DNA of 64,000 nucleotides from Pseudoalteromonas sp. Z1A8. GTDB lineage: Bacteria > Pseudomonadota > Gammaproteobacteria > Enterobacterales > Alteromonadaceae. Below, one piece after another: positions 1-6,491 of the stretch. The DNA lies in NCBI RefSeq assembly GCF_011378855.1, contig NZ_WTLB01000019.1:1-64000 (forward strand), in the 5' to 3' direction. The position numbers and the translations under genes are program-made. Under the pieces are notes generated by a model. That model had not been told where the DNA came from, made no database searches, and saw only the letters and a program-made list of their open reading frames with translations. Every line of letters starts with the position of its first letter. Within the stretch, counting starts at the first letter, position 1.

Positions 1-138
1 TAGATAGTGGTTTGGCGATTACTATCAGATCAAATTCAGAGCATGTTTTCAAGTTTTATTCCTTAAGATCCAACCTATGAATAGTCCCTAGAAAGAACCC
101 TTCGGGCAGCGCATGTTTGGTATTTATGCTGCGTTATC

Positions 139-172
139 GCCTATTTATGGGGAATAACCACACTACATAGGC
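139..172. repeat. Imperfect palindromic intergenic motif
   Basis: Arms GCCTAT (139-144) and ATAGGC (167-172) flank an inner TTATGGGGAATAA stretch, so the segment can fold. It lies downstream of the DUF2798 gene, in a 223-base stretch where I see no gene. It resembles short palindromic intergenic repeats of marine gammaproteobacteria, but that resemblance is from memory. It could also be a weak terminator for the minus-strand gene. Confidence 0.3.
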
Positions 173-223
173 TCTACCTTGCCTAAAAATCAAACACACT
201 GCTGCAAATTCAACCACTAAAGG

Positions 224-496
224 TCAATACGCCCTAAGTAATAACTTATTAACTAGCTTATGCATTAAGGTTATCATTACAAAACCAACAGGCGTCATAA
301 CTAATACTGCACTTATAAACGAGGTAAACCAGTCGGCATAAAAATGCTCTGTAACACCCACATTCACATAAGTCATAATGCCAGTTAGAGTACCGCCGAT
401 TAGAGTGATAATACTTACCATAACCAGTATTTTATAAATAAGAGGCGTTTTTTTAGGCTCAACTAGTGCTAGATTTACGGTTACAGGAGTACTCAT
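224..496 (-). CDS. DUF2798 family small inner-membrane protein
   Basis: The 90-residue protein has two clear membrane segments, at about residues 22-45 and 58-82, joined by a short polar loop containing the EHFYADWFTSF stretch. This matches the two-helix layout of DUF2798 proteins, whose function is unknown. Length is normal for the family. The start at 496 follows an AGG-containing stretch. A consensus-like promoter overlapped by an inverted repeat lies 40-70 bases upstream, which suggests that a repressor controls it; DUF2798 genes are often next to TetR or LysR regulators, but none is visible inside the window. The family call is from sequence pattern only. Confidence 0.75.
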   Translation of the reverse strand: MSTPVTVNLALVEPKKTPLIYKILVMVSIITLIGGTLTGIMTYVNVGVTEHFYADWFTSFISAVLVMTPVGFVMITLMHKLVNKLLLRAY

Positions 497-535
497 TTAG
501 GCATACCTTAGGCTTTAAATTAGATGACAAAGTCT

Positions 536-563
536 ACCATAGCAAATTGATTGACAATGTCAA
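536..563 (-). promoter_or_regulatory. Predicted sigma70 promoter with overlapping inverted-repeat operator for the DUF2798 gene
   Basis: Read on the minus strand, TTGACA (563-558) and TATGGT (541-536) are separated by 16 bases. The -35 box sits inside TTGACAATGTCAA (551-563), whose arms TTGAC/GTCAA are perfect. A repressor bound there would cover the -35 element. The rest of the 497-798 gap shows no gene and must also hold the promoter of the plus-strand envelope operon; TTGACC near 729 is a possible -35 for it. Confidence 0.5.
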
Positions 564-798
564 CCAACTATAAGGCCAAACTGTTTTACAAATAATGAAT
601 TAATAAATCTGATTATTAACTGTAGTTTCTTACTAACTTTATTTTGGGCTTTCTAAGTTAATTAACTGTAATATACTCATCTAAAAATAAGAATAAAGGC
701 TTATTTAAAAGTATATATTCATCTATATGGTTGACCCTCACAGTAACAAATGTTAAAAACACTTTAAATGAACGCTAACTTAATAAAGGACTAATTAG

Positions 799-1866
799 AT
801 GATAAAGGGAATAAAAATCGCTTTAATATCAAGCATAATGCTTTCTGGCTGTGTAGTTACTGACACTCTTAACAAAGGTATTACTAGTTTAAATAACTCC
901 CTCACAACGGCTAAATTACCTATTATTTATACAGAAGCGGCAAAAGAAAGCGGCACTGAGAAAATGAAACGTATTGCGGTTATTTCAAGTAACAGAAGCG
1001 CGGCTACAAGTATAATTGAAACAAATCTTTCAAGCATTCGTGTGAATGGCCAATCTTACTTCACCTTTGTTGATAAAACTTCGCTTAGTAAAATTATAGA
1101 GCAACAACGGTTCAATGAAAGCGATATCACTAACTCAAAAAATAGAACCCGCTTAGGTAAACTTACAGGTGCAGATACACTTGTCACTGCTAGTTACACA
1201 GCAGATGTAGACACCTCTACTTACTACGAAAAAGACAGTGAATGTATACAAAAAGGTGATAAATGGTACAAGTGTGAAAAATCTAGAGAAGTAACGGTTC
1301 AATGCTCAGAAAAAATTGCGAAAGTATACTTTATGCCTAAGGCTGTATCTGTAGAAACAGGGCAAATTATTTTTACTAAACAATATTCACACCAATCTAG
1401 TAGTAAAGTATGTAAAGGTGACGACCCTCATCCATCTGATTCAGTGCTAAGAGGCAAAGCCCTCGCTGCTGTAATAGAAGAATTAAAACAAGATGTTGCA
1501 CCACACCAAGTAACTAAAAACATAGAATTAATGGAATCTGATGATTCAGATTTAACTGATAAGGCAGAAGAGTTATTAGACCTAGCTATTGAGTTTGCAG
1601 AAAAAGACATGCCTGATAACGCTTGTAAAATCTTTGCCAAAGCCCAAAGCCAATATTCAGAATCATTAGCGATAAACTATAACAATGGTCTGTGTGCAGA
1701 AAGAGCAAACGATTTAGAATTAGCAAAAGCGTATTATGATAAAGCGAGCAACTTAACATTAGATGTTGACGAACTTAAGTTTGTTATTGAAGGCCAAGTA
1801 AGAGTTACTGAGCGTGAATCTGATAACGCAAAGCTAACTCTAGCAACAACCTCAAACCGTTTATAA
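799..1866 (+). CDS. CsgG/LpoB-like outer-membrane lipoprotein with C-terminal TPR-like helices
   Basis: The N-terminus carries a lipoprotein signal with the lipobox LSGC at residues 15-18. Residues about 55-235 form a CsgG-type domain: a MKRIAVISS strand, a 'VDKTSLSKIIEQQRF' helix, and the 'LGKLTGADTLVTASY' segment typical of CsgG/LpoB folds. Four cysteines in the middle (CIQKG, KCEKS, VQC, VCKG) may form disulfides. Residues about 255-325 look like one or two TPR repeats. An AAAGGA ribosome site precedes the ATG. It is the first gene of a five-gene run ending at 5468. CsgG relatives build secretion pores or activate peptidoglycan enzymes; which applies here cannot be told from sequence. Confidence 0.75.
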   Translation: MIKGIKIALISSIMLSGCVVTDTLNKGITSLNNSLTTAKLPIIYTEAAKESGTEKMKRIAVISSNRSAATSIIETNLSSIRVNGQSYFTFVDKTSLSKIIEQQRFNESDITNSKNRTRLGKLTGADTLVTASYTADVDTSTYYEKDSECIQKGDKWYKCEKSREVTVQCSEKIAKVYFMPKAVSVETGQIIFTKQYSHQSSSKVCKGDDPHPSDSVLRGKALAAVIEELKQDVAPHQVTKNIELMESDDSDLTDKAEELLDLAIEFAEKDMPDNACKIFAKAQSQYSESLAINYNNGLCAERANDLELAKAYYDKASNLTLDVDELKFVIEGQVRVTERESDNAKLTLATTSNRL

Positions 1867-1873
1867 TTTAAGT

Positions 1874-1903
1874 TAAGGCCTATCATCTTTTTGTTAGGCC
1901 TTA
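1874..1903 (+). terminator. Intercistronic hairpin (9-bp perfect stem)
   Basis: TAAGGCCTA (1874-1882) and TAGGCCTTA (1895-1903) form a perfect 9-bp stem with a 12-base loop directly after the first gene of the operon. There is no real U-tract, so it is more likely an attenuator or mRNA-stability element than a full stop. Confidence 0.45.
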
Positions 1904-1920
1904 TTGCTATTGGTGAAACT

Positions 1921-2757
1921 ATGACTACTAGAATACTCTCACTACTATTAGCGGCTATAGCATTAAGCCCTTTTTTTACTAATGCAGCATCACATTGTAG
2001 TTGCAGTTCATACTATTCAAAAAATACCCAACCTAAGTGGGTAGGAATCGATATTGTTGATGATGAAAAATTAGCTAGTTCAGGCTCCTCACAATGCTCT
2101 GGTTTAAAAACAATTGATGAACGTCGGTCAGCTAAAAATGCTCGTGAAGAGCTCGCAAAATTACTAAACACTGATATTTCAGTGAAAGAAATAATTAAAA
2201 ACACCTCATCAAGCACAGTAAGCCATTCTGATTACAAATCGGTAATTGAGTCTCAAACCAATCAGCTATTAAAAAGCGCAAAAGTATATGATCGTTATGT
2301 AGACCCTATTAACTGTACTGTATATGCAGCTATTTCAATTAGTAAAGCCGATCTTGAAGAAGGCCAACAAGAAAAAATAAAACAACAACAAGCGATGCTA
2401 GGCGCAAAAAATAGTTGCTTAAAAGTAACGGGCGAAAATAGCTCTCAACTTACAGAGTTATTAACTGAGCAACTTTTACAGCATGGATATAAATTAACAA
2501 ACTCGGCTTGCGAAGTGACCTATTTAGTTAAAAACTCGATAATAAAAGCACAAAGTAAACTTGTGATTACACAGTTAAAACTTCAAATAGATACACAAAG
2601 CAAAAAGTCTATTTGGCAACAACGTTTTGAAGGAAAAGGTTTGAGCTACTCTAAACGCTCAAAAACCGAGCTAACTCATTTAGCAAATCAAGACAGCACA
2701 ACTAATTTAATAAATAGCATTGTAAAGTTAAAAAATACTGCAATCGATTCTTATTAG
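1921..2757 (+). CDS. LPP20-like secreted protein
   Basis: I place the start at the ATG at 1921, which gives a clean Sec signal peptide (MTTRILSLLLAAIALSPFFTNA, cleavage after about residue 22). The open frame extends upstream to a TTG at 1891, but that codon lies in the intercistronic hairpin. The mature part starts with a Cys-rich stretch and a 'PKWV' motif, then an Ala/Lys-rich helix 'RRSAKNAREELAKLL' and a 'YAAISISKADLEEG' segment. This is the layout of LPP20 domains, as in Helicobacter LPP20 and the flagellar FlgP proteins. A second half of about 130 residues looks like a FlgT/CsgG-type alpha-beta domain. It is the second gene of the envelope operon. Confidence 0.65.
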   Translation: MTTRILSLLLAAIALSPFFTNAASHCSCSSYYSKNTQPKWVGIDIVDDEKLASSGSSQCSGLKTIDERRSAKNAREELAKLLNTDISVKEIIKNTSSSTVSHSDYKSVIESQTNQLLKSAKVYDRYVDPINCTVYAAISISKADLEEGQQEKIKQQQAMLGAKNSCLKVTGENSSQLTELLTEQLLQHGYKLTNSACEVTYLVKNSIIKAQSKLVITQLKLQIDTQSKKSIWQQRFEGKGLSYSKRSKTELTHLANQDSTTNLINSIVKLKNTAIDSY

Positions 2758-2824
2758 CGATTATGTTAAGCCATGTTTTAAACAATTATATTTAACACTG
2801 ATAAACTATATTTTAAGGATGAAA

Positions 2825-3610
2825 ATGTCTGTAGGAAATAACTTAGAGCCTGAGGCTAACACTGAAGAAAATAAATCTTTGTTAGCTAAATTGAAAGGTT
2901 ACTTTATTTTACTTATGGTTACTTTAATGGGTCTTGGAAATTGGGCCGATAGTAAAGCACTCATAATTGAAGGGTACGACGGATTCGTTACTCACTTTAC
3001 GAACCAAATCGAAGAAAAAAAGATTACTGCGCTAGATATTGGCAACTATTTACCTTACGCTGAAAAAAAAATAGGTATTCCGCAAGTAATTAAAACATCA
3101 TCTTTGAATGCTGATTACGAATATAGGTATTACAAAAATACGAAATATTTACTCACACTTATTAATAAAAATACTCGTATAGTTGGCATCGCTGTGCACA
3201 GCTTAAAATACGATAAAGCTATGGTACCGGAGTTTACCCCCTTAATTCCTTTTAATAAAAAAATGCTCAGAGTTAATAGTCTAAGCGATGTTATAAAATC
3301 AAGTAACGAATTTTATTTTGATTCTCATAATATTAAATATTATATGCAGTCAAAGCAGTTAAATGCTCAAGGTATGTTTTTGAACCTTAGCGTTGGCTTT
3401 AGTAACTACGCACCATTACTTGATGAAACGCAAAAAGCTTTATTTAAACTTGATGAGTTAATGCTTACTCAAGACGATGAAAAAGCCTTAGCTAAAACAA
3501 CCGAGATACTTGCTAACACTGCGGCTACATTTTATGCAGTTTCTGAGCTATCTAGTGAATACATCTCTGATTCATTACTGACCAAGTATGAATTTAACGC
3601 TTATTTTTAA
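2825..3610 (+). CDS. Membrane-anchored protein of unknown function (ETEC_3214-like)
   Basis: The start is taken at the ATG at 2825 because AAGGA (2815-2819) is well spaced for it; the ATG at 2819 overlaps that ribosome site. The protein has one membrane anchor (about residues 25-42 from the 2825 start) preceded by a charged cytoplasmic tail, then an extracytoplasmic domain starting with 'NWADSKALIIEGYDGFVTHFT'. I recall that pattern from proteins labelled 'ETEC_3214 domain', but I cannot verify it. No catalytic motif is visible. It is the third gene of the envelope operon, with a 10-base gap to the transglycosylase gene. Confidence 0.6.
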   Translation: MSVGNNLEPEANTEENKSLLAKLKGYFILLMVTLMGLGNWADSKALIIEGYDGFVTHFTNQIEEKKITALDIGNYLPYAEKKIGIPQVIKTSSLNADYEYRYYKNTKYLLTLINKNTRIVGIAVHSLKYDKAMVPEFTPLIPFNKKMLRVNSLSDVIKSSNEFYFDSHNIKYYMQSKQLNAQGMFLNLSVGFSNYAPLLDETQKALFKLDELMLTQDDEKALAKTTEILANTAATFYAVSELSSEYISDSLLTKYEFNAYF

Positions 3611-3619
3611 GGATAAAAA

Positions 3620-4918
3620 ATGCGTCACACTTTATTATTTTTTGCTTTATTTAGTGCTTACAGCGGGGCTACAACGCCGACGTTTGAAGAATTTAAAAAA
3701 CAGCAACTTGTAAAACAGACCACTTTTAAAAACGATCATCAGTTGGAATATCAAGCATTCAGACAAGCATATCTCGAGGAATACGATAAATTTAGAGATG
3801 GATTATTGCAAAACTGGTCAAAACCAATACAAAGTTCATTATTAGAGCGTGTTGAATATAGTGCGGATAAAAAAACACGTATTATTATTGATGAACAAAA
3901 TTCGACAGTGACTGTACAAACACTTGAAGACTCAAATGAAGCAGGGCTAAAAGAAAGTTCTCAAGAAGAATTATTAGCAACAAATCAACTGTTAAATAAT
4001 GTTAAATTATCGCCAGTTCTAACTGATATTTTTAAGAGCCCTAGCTTACTCGATAAAGCAGTAAAAACAGCAAAAGTTGATATAAAAGCACAGCCAGACG
4101 AACATGAAAGTGAAGTCGCGTTAATTAATGAAATTACTTTTCAACATGAGCAATCATTGAGTAGTTTAGATAAAAACGAGCAATTACCTAAAGCACAAAT
4201 TGATACCCAAAAAGAGCAACTTACCAAAGAAAAAAAACAACGTATTAGTAAGTTAAACAATGCGCTTAAAAAAACAAAAAAACAAAACCTTACCTACAAA
4301 CGCATTAAGTCGCATACTTTCGCTTTACCCGATACTTATCTACAAAAAAAAGTAGCACCTTTTGTTACTTATTACAGCCAATTTTCTAAAGACCAATTAT
4401 CTTTACTATTAGCTATTTCACATGCTGAGTCGTCATTTGATCCTAATGCAAAATCGCATATTCCAGCGTTTGGATTAATGCAAATAGTGCCAAATTCAGC
4501 AGGCTTAGATGTTGCTCGCAGACAATTTAAAAAAGATATAGCCCCAACAGCTAAAGAGTTATTCGACCCGAAAACTAATATAACTTACGGTGCCGGATAC
4601 TTAGATATTTTAACTACCCGATATTTGCGCAAAATTAATAATCCTATAAGCCGAAGATATTGTGCCATTGCAGCTTATAATACTGGCGCTGGTAATGTAG
4701 CCAAGGCATTTAACTTAAATAAAAGTACGAATATAAATAAAGCGGTAGTCTTAATAAACCAATTAGATAGCGAAGGTGTGTACGCGCAACTTGTAAGTAA
4801 TTTACCGTACGACGAAACAAAAAAGTATTTACAAAAGGTAAGTAAATTAGATATTCAATATCAAAAAAACTTAGAACAATGGAACCTAAACAATAAGGAA
4901 GTAAATCATGCGAAATAA
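3620..4918 (+). CDS. MltC-like lytic murein transglycosylase (SLT domain)
   Basis: It has a short signal peptide (residues 1-17) and an N-terminal segment (about 20-100) resembling the MltC N-terminal domain, including 'EEYDKFRDGLLQNW'. A Lys/Gln-rich, partly coiled-coil linker spans about 105-235, and a C-terminal SLT lytic transglycosylase domain covers about 240-430. The SLT motifs are all present: the catalytic Glu270 in 'SHAESSFDP', 'AFGLMQIVPNSAG', 'YGAGYL' and 'AAYNTGAGNVA'. The enzyme cleaves the MurNAc-GlcNAc bond of peptidoglycan, leaving an anhydro product. There is no lipobox, unlike E. coli MltC, so it is probably periplasmic rather than outer-membrane bound. It overlaps the next gene by 11 bases. 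Confidence 0.85.
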   Translation: MRHTLLFFALFSAYSGATTPTFEEFKKQQLVKQTTFKNDHQLEYQAFRQAYLEEYDKFRDGLLQNWSKPIQSSLLERVEYSADKKTRIIIDEQNSTVTVQTLEDSNEAGLKESSQEELLATNQLLNNVKLSPVLTDIFKSPSLLDKAVKTAKVDIKAQPDEHESEVALINEITFQHEQSLSSLDKNEQLPKAQIDTQKEQLTKEKKQRISKLNNALKKTKKQNLTYKRIKSHTFALPDTYLQKKVAPFVTYYSQFSKDQLSLLLAISHAESSFDPNAKSHIPAFGLMQIVPNSAGLDVARRQFKKDIAPTAKELFDPKTNITYGAGYLDILTTRYLRKINNPISRRYCAIAAYNTGAGNVAKAFNLNKSTNINKAVVLINQLDSEGVYAQLVSNLPYDETKKYLQKVSKLDIQYQKNLEQWNLNNKEVNHAK

Positions 4919-5468
4919 ACTTTTAATATTGGCAGTTGCTGGAGTTATTACAGCATGTGGTACAACGCCACAACAGTCTCAACCTCTTGCTGAAAACGAT
5001 TCTGTTCCAAGCTGGGTTTTACAACCTACAGCACCCGAGGGCGGTTTGGCTTCATCTAGCTGTGTAGTGTGGACAGGAAATATGGCTGCAAGTAGAGCAC
5101 AAGCTATTGCCAATGCACGTGCAGATCTAGCAACTCAAATTAGTGCTAAAGCGCAAGTAATGGATACACTAATAAACAAACAATCTCAACAGCAAGACTC
5201 AACGACGACTAATTCATCATTTACTCAAATAAGTAAACAGGTAGCTGAGCAAAGTTTAGTAGGAGCTATTGCTAAAGAAATTGGTTTTGCTCGCTTAGAT
5301 GGAAAGAAGCAGTTATGTGCGCTTGTAACTATGGAAAATACTAAGCCTTTATTTGATAAATTAATCGAAACGTCAGGAAAGAATTTAAGCCCTAATGATG
5401 AAGATATGCTTTATCGTGAGTTCAGATTAAAAACAACAACTGATGAGCTTAAAGCGCTAGATAAATAA
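4908..5468 (+). CDS. LPP20 family lipoprotein
   Basis: The lipobox ITAC puts the lipidated cysteine at residue 17. After a Gln/Pro-rich linker comes 'VPSWVLQP', then the 'ASRAQAIANARADLATQISAK' helix characteristic of LPP20/FlgP domains, and 'FARLDGKKQLCALVTME'. It is probably anchored in the outer membrane. The ATG lies inside the end of the transglycosylase gene and has an AAGGAAG ribosome site, which points to translational coupling. It is the last gene of the envelope operon, ahead of a hairpin. Confidence 0.8.
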   Translation: MRNKLLILAVAGVITACGTTPQQSQPLAENDSVPSWVLQPTAPEGGLASSSCVVWTGNMAASRAQAIANARADLATQISAKAQVMDTLINKQSQQQDSTTTNSSFTQISKQVAEQSLVGAIAKEIGFARLDGKKQLCALVTMENTKPLFDKLIETSGKNLSPNDEDMLYREFRLKTTTDELKALDK

Positions 5469-5477
5469 GCGTTTCAT

Positions 5478-5505
5478 AACAACCCTAATATAAGTTAGGG
5501 TTGTT
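5478..5505. terminator. Convergent-gene terminator
   Basis: AACAACCCTAA (5478-5488) pairs perfectly with TTAGGGTTGTT (5495-5505), an 11-bp stem with a 6-base loop. It sits between the envelope operon (plus) and the LysE gene (minus) and can serve both. The U-tract is weak on both strands. Confidence 0.65.
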
Positions 5506-5529
5506 ATATTAATTAGAGAACCTTAATAA

Positions 5530-6147
5530 TTAGCCCAATGCTAACCACACACCTACTACAGCCATTAAGCTGCCTGCTATTCGGTTCATCCATTTGATGT
5601 TATCGCCACGGGCTAAAAATAAACGTAGGCTTTTACCACCTGTTGCGTAAGCTAACATGCATACAAATTCGCTGACCATTATTACACCAAGCAATACTAA
5701 AAGCTGAGGGGCTACAGCATGCTCAACACTAATAAACGGCGGCAGTAGTGAAATCATAAACGCCCACCCTTTAGGGTTAGCAATTGCGGTTACAAAACCT
5801 TGCGTAAATAGTGATTGCCTACTTACGTCACTTGGCTTTGAGGTATCGACCGACATTTTGCCTTTGGCTCGCCACATGTTAACGCCAATATAAATTAAGT
5901 ATGCACCGCCTACCCATTTTAAAATAGCGAACGCATCTGGGTAATTTAGCATGATGCTTGCAACGCCTAATACCGCAGCTATGGCAACGGTTGCTACGCC
6001 TAGCAGCTCACCTATCATCATCCATAATGTGCGGCGCACGCCAATGCTCATACCGAGTGTCATGGCTAGCGTCATACACATACCTGGCGTTATAGACACA
6101 AAAAAGAAGGTAGGAATAAAAACCGCAAGTGCTGCTACATCAATCAT
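5530..6147 (-). CDS. LysE/RhtB family amino acid exporter
   Basis: The 205-residue inner-membrane protein has about six membrane segments. Family landmarks are visible: 'FFFVSITPGMCMTLAMTLGMSIG' at about residues 15-38 (the ITPGP-type motif, here with Met after the Gly), 'LKWVGGAYLIYIGVNMWR' and 'ANPKGWAFMISLLPPF'. Proteins of this family export amino acids such as lysine, threonine or homoserine lactones by proton antiport; the substrate cannot be told here. Length is normal. It is a single gene, separated from the upstream peptidase fragment by a strong terminator. Confidence 0.85.
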   Translation of the reverse strand: MIDVAALAVFIPTFFFVSITPGMCMTLAMTLGMSIGVRRTLWMMIGELLGVATVAIAAVLGVASIMLNYPDAFAILKWVGGAYLIYIGVNMWRAKGKMSVDTSKPSDVSRQSLFTQGFVTAIANPKGWAFMISLLPPFISVEHAVAPQLLVLLGVIMVSEFVCMLAYATGGKSLRLFLARGDNIKWMNRIAGSLMAVVGVWLALG

Positions 6148-6170
6148 TAATTTACTCTTATATAAAAGGC

Positions 6171-6195
6171 AAAAACGCGGCTATAAGTAGCCGCG
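6171..6195 (-). terminator. Rho-independent terminator of the peptidase locus
   Basis: On the minus strand, CGCGGCTA, a four-base loop and TAGCCGCG (8-bp perfect stem) are followed directly by TTTTT (6175-6171). It lies just after the duplicated peptidase 3' fragment and before the LysE gene. Confidence 0.9.
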
Positions 6196-6218
6196 CTGTT
6201 GCTTACTCATGTTTATTA

Positions 6219-6491
6219 CTATTGCCCAGTACTTACCACGGGTTCAGTAATGACCTCTACTGGCTCTGCTGTATCATTTAACAAATACTTATCTAGCCAC
6301 TGCTCTTGTTCCCACAGTACGTGTAATAAGCTTTTACGTGCGCGGTAACCATGTGCCTCGTAGGGGAGCATGACTAAACGCACGTCTTTACCAAGCCCTT
6401 TAAGTGCAGCGTACATGCGCTCACTCTGCATTGGGAAAGTGCCGTGAGATTGAGGGTGGAGCTTCTTGCACCTCTGTGTATGTGTAAGCAT
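6219..6491 (-). pseudogene. Duplicated 3' fragment of the neighbouring S9 peptidase gene
   Basis: Sixty-nine consecutive residues of this short frame, from 'GTFPMQSERM' to 'EVITEPV', are identical to the C-terminus of the complete peptidase just upstream (6492-8954). Only the last five residues differ. The DNA differs at about 15 of roughly 220 positions by eye, nearly all silent. The fragment keeps the catalytic His region ('YEAHGYRARKS') but lacks the nucleophile Ser and the Asp, so it cannot be an active enzyme. The first 47 bases upstream of the homology are unrelated. The frame is open, but a functional product is unlikely. Confidence 0.85.
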
